Source: Bradyrhizobium lablabi (GTDB lineage Bacteria > Pseudomonadota > Alphaproteobacteria > Rhizobiales > Xanthobacteraceae). Taken from it: a stretch of 51,321 bases of DNA. This document shows positions 1-8,430 of this stretch, piece by piece; the first letter of the stretch is position 1, and every line of letters starts with the position of its first letter. Where the stretch lies: NCBI RefSeq assembly GCF_001440475.1, contig NZ_LLYB01000086.1, forward strand, positions 109,734 to 161,054, in the 5' to 3' direction. Both the position numbers and the translations under genes were made by a program. Below the pieces are notes generated by a model. That model was not told the DNA's origin. It did no database searches and worked only from the letters and a program-made list of their open reading frames with translations.

Positions 1-100
1 CCGTGGGGGAGAAAAAAGGGGGCGCGCGCGGCCTTGGGGGGACGGGTGGGAGCCGCGCGCGCTCTGGAAAGAGAAGGTAGGGGGGCCTCCTCCTTTCAGC
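1..100. other. G-rich low-complexity window edge
   Basis: The first ~90 bases are runs of G, A and CG dinucleotides (for example GGGGGA, AAAAAAGGGGG, GCGCGCGCG) and look unlike any other part of the window. No coding frame is recognisable. A purine-rich stretch on the minus strand just after the VIT-protein stop (GGAGGAGG, about 84-94) would suit as a ribosome binding site for a following gene. I read this as a contig end with poor sequence, so any downstream gene is lost. Confidence 0.5.
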
Positions 101-129
101 CGACGTCAGCACCGTGACATCTGACGTCG
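101..129. repeat. 9-bp inverted repeat over a gene's stop codon
   Basis: CGACGTCAG at 101-109 and CTGACGTCG at 121-129 are perfect inverted copies with an 11-bp spacer, and each contains the palindrome GACGTC. The repeat spans the stop codon of the VIT/VWA gene. It could be a stem-loop between that gene and the next one, or an artefact of the poor edge sequence. Confidence 0.45.
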
Positions 130-2376
130 ATTGAACACCAACAGGATCAGGCTGAAAGTGAGCAGGATCACACCTGCAATCATCTTCAACTCTGCGTTAG
201 TCGCCGTCTTCGGCAGCGTCACCGTGTTGGGCGCCTGGGTGACGACAGGCTGCACCCGCTTCAGCGCGGCGACCTGAACCCGCGCCTCCTCCGTATCGGC
301 GCGCCGCTCCACAGGCGTTGCGGGAATGCGCGGACGCTCGCCGAACACCTTCTCAAAATCCCAGCCCGCGGGCAGGTTGATCGGCAGTTCCGAAACCTTG
401 AGCGGCTCGCCTTGCGGACGGCTCGGCGTCTTGTCGACGGCGACCAGGCTGGTCAGCCGCGTGACAAGCTGATGCTCGAGCGCCAGCGCGAGGATGGCCT
501 TGTCGGCATCTTCCGGGCTCGCCTGCCGTGTGGTGCGGGCCACTTCGGCATCCGCGATCTTGCGGCGCGCCCAGAGTTTTGACAGCCCCTTGCCTTCGGC
601 TGCATTCGCCAGCGGCAGGGTGACGGTCCAGTGGCGATCGCCGATGCGACCCTTGATCTCGACCGTGCCTGCAAGCTTGTCGAGTTTTGCGGCCAGCACC
701 AGCGGCTCGTCGCGGTAGACGTCGGGGATCGCAACCGGCGTGATGTCGACCGTGGCATCGGAGAATTTTGCGGTCAGATTGGTCACCGCGGGATTCTCCA
801 GCTTGGCGAACAGGCCGCGCATGCGCTCCTCGACCTGCTCGACCGCGCCGATATGGGTGAAGGTGCCGCGGCCGAGTTCGGCGGCGCGCGTCATCAGATA
901 GGTGTTCGGCGCCGAGCCGATGCCGACCATGAAGACGCGGGAGCGGCCGCGCAGCGCGCTGATGGTTTCGAACAATTGCTGCTCGTTGCCGATGGCGCCG
1001 TCGGTGAGGAATACGACCTGGCGGACGTAACCGGCATCGCCGCTGTTGTCGGACAACGCCGCGCGCATCGCCGGCACCATTTCCGTGCCGCCATTGGCCT
1101 GCAACGCGCCGACAAACGAGGTAGCCTGGCCGAGATGCTCCTTGTCCGCCGGCACCGCTGACGGGAATAGCACATCCATGGTGTGATCGAAGCGGATCAC
1201 GTTGAAACGATCGTTCGGCTGCAGACGGCCGAGCGCGTAAGTGAGGCTCGCCTTGGCCTGGATGATCGAGACGCCGCCCATCGAACCGGAATTATCGATC
1301 ACGAAGATCACTTCGCGCGGCATTGGCTTCTGCTGCGCCTGCTCGACGGAAGGCGGCGTGACGAAGGCGAGCAGATAATCGGAATTGCCGACATGCTCGC
1401 GGAACAGCCCGACCGACGGCGCCTTCTCGGCCGCGGGTTTCCAGGTCAGTTCGAAATCGCGATCCGCCGGCACCGGGCCTTCGGCAAGGCGGATGATGCT
1501 CGTGCTGGCGTCAGGCTTTTCGGTCTTGATCGTGTGGTGGTGGCTCCTGACTTCGCCGAGCGGGAAACCGGCCTGCAGCCGCACGGTGATGCGGGTCGGA
1601 TTGACCGGCGCGTTGGTGGCGGGATCGAGAACTTCGGGCGAGATGCGGTCGCGATCCGGCACGGGATCGGATTTGGCCGAACCCCAGCCGCCATCGGGCT
1701 TGAAATCGACGCTCTGCACGACAGGCGCGGGATTGTAGCGCGGCGCGACCACCATCGGCACCCGCAGCGAGAATTCGTCGCCGGATTGTGCGACAGGCTC
1801 CTGATATTCGATCTGCACCAGCACGGTTTCGCCGGGGCCGATATTGGCGACGGAGTTCGTGAAGAGATTCGGCCGCTCCTGTTCGGTCAGCGCCGCCTTG
1901 TGCCCGCTCTGCTTCGCCTGTTCGTAGATGGCTTTTGCCTGCTGCCGCTCCTTGATGTCGCCGACCACGACGCGGTCGCCGATCACCATCTTCAGCGAAT
2001 CGACCGCGCCGCCTGCCGGCAGCGGGTAGACATAGATCGCCTCGACCCAGTCCTTCGAAGGGTTGCGGAAGATCTGGGTGACGCGGGCTCGAACGGTGGG
2101 ACCGGATACGGTGAGATCGACATCGACGCCGAGCCGCGAAGCATCGGCATAGCCCTCGTCGATCTTGAGCAGCAGCGAGCCGGCGCGGGCGTCGCCGGGC
2201 TTGAGGAACGCCGACTGCAGGCGCTCCGCCGACCAGACCGGCTCAAAGCTCAAAAACAATGCCGCAAACCCGACCAGGATTACGGCAACGCCCTCCATCA
2301 CAAAGAACAGCACCATCCTGATCAGGCTGGGCTGTTCGCTGCGTTTGTCGGCCTCAATTTCGTCGCATGTAGTCAT
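106..2376 (-). CDS. VIT/VWA sortase-target surface protein
   Basis: 756 residues. The ATG at 2376 follows GGGAG; the open frame runs further upstream, but those codons have no protein character. After an N-terminal membrane segment (about residues 20-45, ending near VWSAE) comes a VIT domain (about 55-190), then a von Willebrand A domain with a MIDAS motif (DNSGSMGG near 360, later GGTEM and LTDG). The tail has LPKTA (721-725), a hydrophobic helix and RR. This is the three-part signal of sortase substrates and matches the family called marine proteobacterial sortase target protein. The protein is probably exported and processed by a dedicated class of sortase whose gene usually lies immediately downstream, here off the window edge. 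The last few residues lie close to doubtful sequence. Confidence 0.85.
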   Translation of the reverse strand: MTTCDEIEADKRSEQPSLIRMVLFFVMEGVAVILVGFAALFLSFEPVWSAERLQSAFLKPGDARAGSLLLKIDEGYADASRLGVDVDLTVSGPTVRARVTQIFRNPSKDWVEAIYVYPLPAGGAVDSLKMVIGDRVVVGDIKERQQAKAIYEQAKQSGHKAALTEQERPNLFTNSVANIGPGETVLVQIEYQEPVAQSGDEFSLRVPMVVAPRYNPAPVVQSVDFKPDGGWGSAKSDPVPDRDRISPEVLDPATNAPVNPTRITVRLQAGFPLGEVRSHHHTIKTEKPDASTSIIRLAEGPVPADRDFELTWKPAAEKAPSVGLFREHVGNSDYLLAFVTPPSVEQAQQKPMPREVIFVIDNSGSMGGVSIIQAKASLTYALGRLQPNDRFNVIRFDHTMDVLFPSAVPADKEHLGQATSFVGALQANGGTEMVPAMRAALSDNSGDAGYVRQVVFLTDGAIGNEQQLFETISALRGRSRVFMVGIGSAPNTYLMTRAAELGRGTFTHIGAVEQVEERMRGLFAKLENPAVTNLTAKFSDATVDITPVAIPDVYRDEPLVLAAKLDKLAGTVEIKGRIGDRHWTVTLPLANAAEGKGLSKLWARRKIADAEVARTTRQASPEDADKAILALALEHQLVTRLTSLVAVDKTPSRPQGEPLKVSELPINLPAGWDFEKVFGERPRIPATPVERRADTEEARVQVAALKRVQPVVTQAPNTVTLPKTATNAELKMIAGVILLTFSLILLVFNRRQMSRC

Positions 2377-2567
2377 GTCGCTTAACTCCCGAACGGCGAT
2401 TTCGCCGTAACGAGAGGGTGTGGAATTCAGCGATTTGGTGCGAGCGGAATGATCGGCCTTGTTCCGTCGCTGGCCACCGTGCCCCCGCCACGGCCGGGGC
2501 GGTTTTGTGCGGGTTTGTGATGGATTGTGCGTCTGGTACAATGGCGGGAGTAGAAGCAGGGATAACG

Positions 2568-3332
2568 ATGTCAGTGCCGGACAAGCAGCTTTCCGCCGAG
2601 CAGAGCCGGCAGATTGCCGACACCATTCGCGAAGAGCTCGCCCGTCGCCGCATTTCCCGGCAGTCTCTGGCCGAACTGGCAAAGCTCAGCCTTTCGACGC
2701 TGGAAAAGGTGCTCGGCGGCCGCCGTCCGTTCACGCTGGCCACCACTGTCCGCCTCGAACAGGCGCTCGGCGTTTCCTTGCGCAAGACGCCGGAGGCGCC
2801 GGCACCTGTCGCTGCCGTCAACGGTGAGGTTGCGCCCGATAGCCTCGGCGCCTATTCGCGCCGCGCGGTAGCGTGGATCGAGGGGATCTATGTCACGGTG
2901 CGGCCGTCGTTCGGCGACAAGGACGCGATCTTCGCCTACCGCACCGAGATCACCTGGGATGCCGCGGCGTCGTCGCTGGTGTTTCACGAGAGTGAGCGGC
3001 AGGACGCAGCCTTCACCCAGTTCGGCGAAGTCGCGGTGCCGAACCAGTCGAGACACATTTATCTCGTTACCAATCGGCACGGCCAGCATCGCCTGATCAC
3101 GGTGGCGCATCTGGCGATTTCAGGCGAGATGTACGGGATCATCACGACGCTGCTCGCGGGGCGCGGCTCGTTGCTGACGCCGATCGCGGCGCCCATCGCC
3201 TATCTGCCGATCAAGATGGTGGCTAACCCGACCTTTGGCAGGATTTCGTCCGACGATCCCAATTGCGCGCTGTACCGTCAGCATTTGCGGCGAACGACGG
3301 ATGAATCGTTCGCGCTGTTCGTGCAGGGATAG
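2568..3332 (+). CDS. XRE-type helix-turn-helix regulator
   Basis: 254 residues from ATG 2568 (weak AGG upstream). An in-frame ATG at 2541 would add nine residues. Residues ~8-65 form a Cro/CI-type helix-turn-helix (IADTIREELARRRISRQSLA, then STLEKVLGGRRPF). The remaining ~180 residues are a compact domain I do not recognise by name, perhaps a ligand-sensing or self-association domain. The gene is divergent from the VIT/VWA gene, with 191 bp between the starts, so it may control that gene and itself. Its stop codon directly abuts the stop of the converging acyl-CoA ligase gene. Confidence 0.8.
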   Translation: MSVPDKQLSAEQSRQIADTIREELARRRISRQSLAELAKLSLSTLEKVLGGRRPFTLATTVRLEQALGVSLRKTPEAPAPVAAVNGEVAPDSLGAYSRRAVAWIEGIYVTVRPSFGDKDAIFAYRTEITWDAAASSLVFHESERQDAAFTQFGEVAVPNQSRHIYLVTNRHGQHRLITVAHLAISGEMYGIITTLLAGRGSLLTPIAAPIAYLPIKMVANPTFGRISSDDPNCALYRQHLRRTTDESFALFVQG

Positions 3333-4880
3333 TTACGACGCCAGCTTGTCGGTCGCTTTCGGCGCGTTGAATTTCTGTCGCAGCGTCGGCTTGTGAATCT
3401 TTCCCGTCGCATTGCGCGGGAGCGCGTCGACGAATTCGATCAGCCGCGGGCATTTGAACCGCGCCAGATTGGCCGCGCAATGGGCGTGAATTTCGGCCGG
3501 CGTCAGCGTATGGCCCGGCTTCACCGCCACGATCGCCATGCCGACTTCGCCCCACTGCTCGTTGGGTACGCCGATGATCGCAGCCTCGGCAATGGCGGGG
3601 AGTTGATGCAGCACGCTCTCGACCTCGGCCGGATAGACGTTCTCGCCGCCGGAAATGTACATGTCCTTCCAGCGATCGACGATGTAATAAAACCCTTCCT
3701 CGTCGACGCGGGTAGCGTCGCCGGTGTGCAGCCAGCCGTCGGTGAAGGATGACTGGTTGGCGTCCGGCCGGTTCCAGTAGCCGGGTGTGACATTCGGCCC
3801 CTTGACCCAGAGTTCACCGAGCTCGCCGACATCCGCATCGGTGCCGTCGGGGCGCACGATCCGTACTTCCGTATGCAGCACCGGCTTGCCGGAGGAGCCG
3901 GCCTTGCGCGCGGCGTCCTCGCGGTCGAGCGCCAGCACCGCCGGCGACGTCTCGGTCATGCCGTAACCTTGTTGCAGGGCGACGCCGCGCTCTTCCCACA
4001 CTTTCAGGAGCGGCACCGGCATCGGCGCGCCGCCGACGCCGCCGATCACGAGGCGGCTGAAATCGGACGTCGCGAATGAAGGGTGCTGCGCCATGAACTG
4101 GTAGATCGACGGCACCCCGAAGAACTGGGTAATGCCCCAGGAGGGATCGCTGATCAGTTGCAGCGCCACACCGGGATCGAACGCGCGCATGATCAGCACG
4201 GTGCCACCGGCATGCAGCACGGGATTGGTATAGCAATTAAGTCCGCCGGTATGAAACAGCGGCAGCACGGTGAGCAGCACCGTCGACGGCGAGACATAAG
4301 CGGGGCCGCCGAGATTGACACAGTTCCAGAACGTCATCCCATGGGTGATGATCGCGCCCTTGGGCAGGCCCGTGGTGCCTGAGGTGTACATGATGGTTGA
4401 GATATCGTCATGCGTGACAGCCTCGAAGCGATCGAGCGGCTTTGATGCCGCAATCGCCGCTTCATAGCTGCCGCCGGGGCCGAGCAGCAGCGCGGACGCA
4501 ACATTGCAGAGCTTGGCGACGGTTAGCGCGATTTCGGCCAGATCGGTGTCGTGGATCATGACCTTCGGCGAGGAATCGCCGACGATGAACTGTAGTTCGG
4601 GCACCGTGAGCCGCGTGTTCAAGGGCAGGAACACCGCGCCGAGGCGGCCGCAGGCGAACTGCACCTCCAGCGTATCGGTGGTATTGAGCGCCAGCACCGC
4701 AACGCGGTCGCCGCGCTTGACGCCGAGCGCATCGCGCAGATGCGTGGCGAGACGCGAAATCCGCGCGTCGAACTGCGCATAGGAAAGCCGGCGTTCGCTC
4801 GCGAGATCGACGGCCGCGATCTTGTCCGGCGTGCGGCGGCCGAAATGGGCAATCCAGTCGTAATAGCGTACCGAGGGCAT
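3333..4880 (-). CDS. Acyl-CoA synthetase (AMP-forming)
   Basis: 515 residues, usual length for the ANL superfamily. The ATG at 4880 follows GGGAGGAAGC, a strong ribosome binding site; an ATG nine codons upstream has none. Residues 166-175 are the P-loop TSGTTGLPKG. GYGMTETSP, the hinge region (YIVDRWKDM, then SGGENVYP) and the C-terminal catalytic-lysine motif NATGKIHK are all present. It should activate a carboxylic acid to its CoA thioester via an acyl-adenylate; the substrate is not readable. It lies 82 nt after the binding-protein gene on the same strand, so uptake and CoA activation are probably co-transcribed. Confidence 0.9.
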   Translation of the reverse strand: MPSVRYYDWIAHFGRRTPDKIAAVDLASERRLSYAQFDARISRLATHLRDALGVKRGDRVAVLALNTTDTLEVQFACGRLGAVFLPLNTRLTVPELQFIVGDSSPKVMIHDTDLAEIALTVAKLCNVASALLLGPGGSYEAAIAASKPLDRFEAVTHDDISTIMYTSGTTGLPKGAIITHGMTFWNCVNLGGPAYVSPSTVLLTVLPLFHTGGLNCYTNPVLHAGGTVLIMRAFDPGVALQLISDPSWGITQFFGVPSIYQFMAQHPSFATSDFSRLVIGGVGGAPMPVPLLKVWEERGVALQQGYGMTETSPAVLALDREDAARKAGSSGKPVLHTEVRIVRPDGTDADVGELGELWVKGPNVTPGYWNRPDANQSSFTDGWLHTGDATRVDEEGFYYIVDRWKDMYISGGENVYPAEVESVLHQLPAIAEAAIIGVPNEQWGEVGMAIVAVKPGHTLTPAEIHAHCAANLARFKCPRLIEFVDALPRNATGKIHKPTLRQKFNAPKATDKLAS

Positions 4881-4962
4881 GCTTCCTCCCGAAAACCATC
4901 CGATCACCGGGCCGGGCGTCCCGGCCGCGTCGGGCTCATTGTTGGCTTTGTCGCGTTGACGG

Positions 4963-6177
4963 TCAGGATCCGCGCAGCAATTCGCTGATCACGTTGAACT
5001 GGTTGTCGCGAAACTCGACCATATAGCCGTCCTTGATCGGACGGTAGTCCGTCGGCGAAGTGTTGAGCGTTACTCCGGGCATCAGCATTGGCAGTGCTAC
5101 GCCCTTGAGGTTGGCTGCCTGCGCCATGATGTTCTCGCGGCTGAGGTCGCTCTTGCACTGCGTCAACACGACGACCAGCGCCTGTGCCACCATGTAACCA
5201 TATCCCGCCGCGAGATTGGCAGGATCGATGTTGGGCAGCCGTGCCTTCATGAATTCCCGGTAGGCGACCAGATCGGGGTCGGTGGTATCTGCCGAGTAGG
5301 GTTTTAGCGCTCCGACTGACATGATGCCGGTTGCCGCTTCAAGCCCCGCCGGCACCATCACCGTCTCCTTGTTGGCGCAGCCCGAGGAGATGAAGCGCAT
5401 CGGTCGCCAGCCGGTCTCGTAAGCCTTTCGGACCGCCTGAGCGCAGGCACGCGGCGTCACGCTGTAGATCAGGAAGACGTCGGCCTTGGTGTTGGCCAGC
5501 GTGAGAATCTGCGAATCGACCGTGGGGTCGGCGACCTCGAAACTCGCAGCCATGGCGATCACCTTGTCGGCGTCCGCGCCGAGCGCCTGCCTGACGCCGC
5601 GCAGATAATCCTTTCCAGCGTCGTCGTTCTGATAAAGGATCGCAAAGCGCGCATTGGGGTTTTTCGCGCGGGCGAAGCGCACCTCGATGCCGGCTTCCTC
5701 GACATAATTCGGCGCCCAGGGCAGCGCCATCAGCCAGGGCTGGTTGACCGGATCGTTCCATTTCGATGCCGAGCTGATCAGGAACAGATGCGGCACCTTG
5801 GCGCCGTTGAGATATTTGGCGGTGGCCGAACTCGGCGCGGTGCCCATGGTGCCGAACATGAAGGCGACGCCGTCATTCTCGACCAGCCGGCGCGTCGCCT
5901 CCACCGTCTTCGGCGGCGAGAAGCCGTCGTCGAGCGAGATCATGTTGAGCTTGCGCCCGTTGACGCCGCCTTTCTCGTTGATCAGGTCGAAATAAGCTGC
6001 AAACGCCTTGCCGGTGACGCTGAGCGCCGATGCCGGGCCGCTATACGGCATGATATTGCCGAACTTGATCTCGGTATCCGTGATGCCGGGTTGCTGGGCG
6101 GAGACTGTCGCCATCGTAGCAAGCGACAGCAGTGCTGTCAGGAAGAACGCAGGGGCAGCATTGCGCAATCGGATCAT
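4963..6177 (-). CDS. Branched-chain-type ABC substrate-binding protein
   Basis: 404 residues; ATG 6177 with GGAG six bases upstream. A Sec signal peptide (residues 1-28, ending VSAQQ) precedes a type I periplasmic binding fold of the Leu/Ile/Val family (GITDTEIKFGNIMPYSGPAS, the usual opening). No HAAT permease or ATPase gene is near, so it must share a transporter encoded elsewhere. Members of this family also carry aromatic and other acids, not just amino acids. Its partner downstream is an acyl-CoA ligase and its divergent neighbour an acyl-CoA dehydrogenase, which points to a carboxylic acid ligand (inference). Confidence 0.9.
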   Translation of the reverse strand: MIRLRNAAPAFFLTALLSLATMATVSAQQPGITDTEIKFGNIMPYSGPASALSVTGKAFAAYFDLINEKGGVNGRKLNMISLDDGFSPPKTVEATRRLVENDGVAFMFGTMGTAPSSATAKYLNGAKVPHLFLISSASKWNDPVNQPWLMALPWAPNYVEEAGIEVRFARAKNPNARFAILYQNDDAGKDYLRGVRQALGADADKVIAMAASFEVADPTVDSQILTLANTKADVFLIYSVTPRACAQAVRKAYETGWRPMRFISSGCANKETVMVPAGLEAATGIMSVGALKPYSADTTDPDLVAYREFMKARLPNIDPANLAAGYGYMVAQALVVVLTQCKSDLSRENIMAQAANLKGVALPMLMPGVTLNTSPTDYRPIKDGYMVEFRDNQFNVISELLRGS

Positions 6178-6378
6178 GCTCCATTCTCCCCGGCCAATCG
6201 CCGATGGCCTGTTGTTGGCTTTGTACCAAGGCTAGGGCATGCTTGCGCAAAAGGTCTTGTGTTCAGTTGCTGGACCCGACATGCGATCAGGAGACAGCGT
6301 CTGCGCAATGCCAGCCGCTCAACGCAAGCTGGGCGCAGCCAGTCGGGGCATCATCAGTCTCTCTTGCGGAGGAAAGCC

Positions 6379-7533
6379 ATGCTGGAGCGCACCAAGGTGC
6401 AAAGCCCGTTCTACACGGCGGAGCATGAAGCATTCCGGGACGTGATGCGGCGCTTCGTGTCGCGCGAGATCGAGCCCTATGCCCATGAATGGGACGAGGC
6501 CGGCGAGTTTCCGCGCGAGCTTTATCGCAAGGCGTCCGAGATCGGGTTGCTGGGTTTGGGCTTCCCCGAGGAATTTGGCGGCGTGCCTGCCGACCAGTTC
6601 ATGAAGATCGTGGCGTCGCAGGAGTTGGCGCGCGCCGGCGCCGGCGGCGTCAGCTCCAGCCTGATGAGCCACACCATCGGCTCGCCGCCGATCGCACGCG
6701 CAGCGCGGCCAGAGGTCAAGGCGAGGGTGCTGCCGCAGGTGCTGGCGGGCGAGAAAATCTCGGCGCTTGCGATTACCGAACCGAGCGGCGGTTCTGATGT
6801 CGCCAATCTCCGCACGAAGGCGCGGCGGGAAGGCGACCATTATGTCGTCAGTGGCGAGAAGACCTTCATCACCTCAGGGATGCGTGCCGACTATCTTACG
6901 GTTGCCGTGCGCACCGGCGGCGAGGGGCCGAGTGGCGTCAGCCTGTTGCTGATCGAGGACGACACGCCGGGCCTGTCGCGCACGAAATTGAAGAAGATGG
7001 GCTGGTGGGCGTCCGATACGGCAACGCTGCATTTCGACGAGTGCCGCGTGCCGGCCGAAAACCTGATCGGCGAGGAGGGGCAGGGCTTCAAGCTCATCAT
7101 GCACAATTTCAACAGCGAGCGCATGGGCATGGCGGCGAGCTGCACGGCCTACGCCCGCGTCTGCGTCGAGGAGGCAATTGCCTACGCCAAGGAGCGCAAG
7201 ACGTTCGGCAAGCCGATCGCACAGCACCAGGTGATCCGTCACAAGCTGGTCGACATGGCGCAGAAGGTCGCGGCGTCGCAGGCGATGCTGGAACTGCTGG
7301 CCTGGCGGCTCGGGCAGGGCGAAAGCCCGGTCGCCGAAATCTGCATGATGAAGAACCAGGCCACCCAGACCATGGCATTCTGCGCCTCCGAGGCAGTGCA
7401 GATTTTCGGCGGCGCCGGCTTCATGCGCGGCGTCAAGGTCGAGCGCATCTACCGCGAGGTCAAGGTCAACGCCATCGGCGGCGGGACCGAGGAGATCATG
7501 AAGGATCTCGCCTCGCGGCAGATGGGGCTGTGA
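6379..7533 (+). CDS. Acyl-CoA dehydrogenase (isovaleryl-CoA DH-like)
   Basis: 384 residues; ATG 6379 behind GGAGGAAAGCC. The FAD-dependent acyl-CoA dehydrogenase fold is complete: alpha N-domain, beta domain (ITEPSGGSDVANLRT) and C-domain (RKTFGKPIAQHQ, IFGGAGFMRG). The usual C-terminal catalytic Glu (YEGT in short and medium-chain enzymes) is replaced by Gly in IGGGTEEIM, while Glu247 in NSERMG sits where isovaleryl-CoA and long-chain enzymes carry theirs. By family knowledge this suggests branched or bulky acyl-CoA substrates. It is divergent from the binding-protein/ligase pair across about 200 bp that probably holds both promoters. Confidence 0.9.
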   Translation: MLERTKVQSPFYTAEHEAFRDVMRRFVSREIEPYAHEWDEAGEFPRELYRKASEIGLLGLGFPEEFGGVPADQFMKIVASQELARAGAGGVSSSLMSHTIGSPPIARAARPEVKARVLPQVLAGEKISALAITEPSGGSDVANLRTKARREGDHYVVSGEKTFITSGMRADYLTVAVRTGGEGPSGVSLLLIEDDTPGLSRTKLKKMGWWASDTATLHFDECRVPAENLIGEEGQGFKLIMHNFNSERMGMAASCTAYARVCVEEAIAYAKERKTFGKPIAQHQVIRHKLVDMAQKVAASQAMLELLAWRLGQGESPVAEICMMKNQATQTMAFCASEAVQIFGGAGFMRGVKVERIYREVKVNAIGGGTEEIMKDLASRQMGL

Positions 7534-7538
7534 CTTGC

Positions 7539-7578
7539 CGTCATTCCGGGTTCGTGCTACGCGCGCCCCGGAATGACG
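7539..7578. repeat. Palindromic repeat, CGTCATTCC family
   Basis: CGTCATTCCGGG (7539-7550) and CCCGGAATGACG (7567-7578) are perfect 12-bp inverted arms with a 16-bp loop, placed between convergent gene ends. The same arms recur at 25804-25836 and, less perfectly, at 30485-30523. In an RNA it would form a strong hairpin and may act as a bidirectional 3' end. Confidence 0.85.
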
Positions 7579-7598
7579 CGTTTGTACAACTCCTCCGC

Positions 7599-8339
7599 TC
7601 ACGGCCGGCGGTCATACACATCCTGGAACAACAGCATCCGTGACAGGTGCCGCTCATTGTGCCGCGGGAAGCCGCAGTGGGCGGCAAAATCGTCGGCGTC
7701 GCGATAGGTGCCGAACAGGCGGTCCCAGATCGGCAGGTCGCCGAAGTTGCCCGCATGGACGTCGAGTTCGTGATGCAGTGAATGCAGCTCCGGGGTCTGG
7801 ATGAAATATTTCAGCCAGCGCGGCGACTTGTAATTGGAGTGATAGAAAAACTCGCCGGTCGCCGCGAAGACGGTGAACCACATGGCGCCCTCCAACGAGC
7901 AGCCCAGCAGCGGGTAGAGTATGGCGGCAGCAAGCGCGCTGTCGGCAAGGATTTCGACCGGATGCTTGTAGAACGAGGTGATTGCCTCGATCCTGGCCGG
8001 TGAATGGTGGATCTGGTGAAACAGCACCCACCATCCGTTCATGTGACGGATTCGGTGCCACCAGTAGAAGAAGAACGTACCGACCAGCCAGCCGATGAAT
8101 CCTTCGAGCAGCGGTCGCTGCAGCGCGTCCAACTCGAACAACGACGCGCTGCCGAACAGGTTGGTCCACAGTCTGTTGGTGGCAAGCGTGATGCCGACCT
8201 GGAACAACGTGACGATCACGGCCCGGCCGTACCAGCCCGGTGCATTGGGTAGTTCACGGCCCGGCGCAACCCGTTCTAAAATCATGAATGCGGCTGCGGC
8301 CGACGCGATTAGCAGCGAGGTTAAGACGATGGTTGTCAT
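7599..8339 (-). CDS. Sterol desaturase/fatty acid hydroxylase family protein
   Basis: 246 residues; ATG 8339 with AGGTGATCTGCC upstream. It is a multi-pass membrane di-iron oxygenase, with helices near 1-20, 38-60, 78-96 and 135-155. The histidine clusters are complete: H95xxxH99 (WWHRIRH), H108xxHH112 (HQIHH), a YKHP His, FYH, and the final ELHSLHHE. The family adds hydroxyl groups or double bonds to lipids, sterols or carotenoids. It follows the LuxR-type gene by 91 bp on the same strand, so that regulator probably controls it. Its lipid-type chemistry within an acyl-CoA catabolic region suggests hydroxylation of a hydrophobic substrate, but this is not demonstrable from sequence. Confidence 0.85.
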   Translation of the reverse strand: MTTIVLTSLLIASAAAAFMILERVAPGRELPNAPGWYGRAVIVTLFQVGITLATNRLWTNLFGSASLFELDALQRPLLEGFIGWLVGTFFFYWWHRIRHMNGWWVLFHQIHHSPARIEAITSFYKHPVEILADSALAAAILYPLLGCSLEGAMWFTVFAATGEFFYHSNYKSPRWLKYFIQTPELHSLHHELDVHAGNFGDLPIWDRLFGTYRDADDFAAHCGFPRHNERHLSRMLLFQDVYDRRP

Positions 8340-8430
8340 GGCAGATCACCTTGTGTGAGGATCCTGCCGCAACAACAGCACCGGTTACGCCGCCCGGTCG
8401 ATGGCACGTACGTGCTAAGCCCATCCAGGC

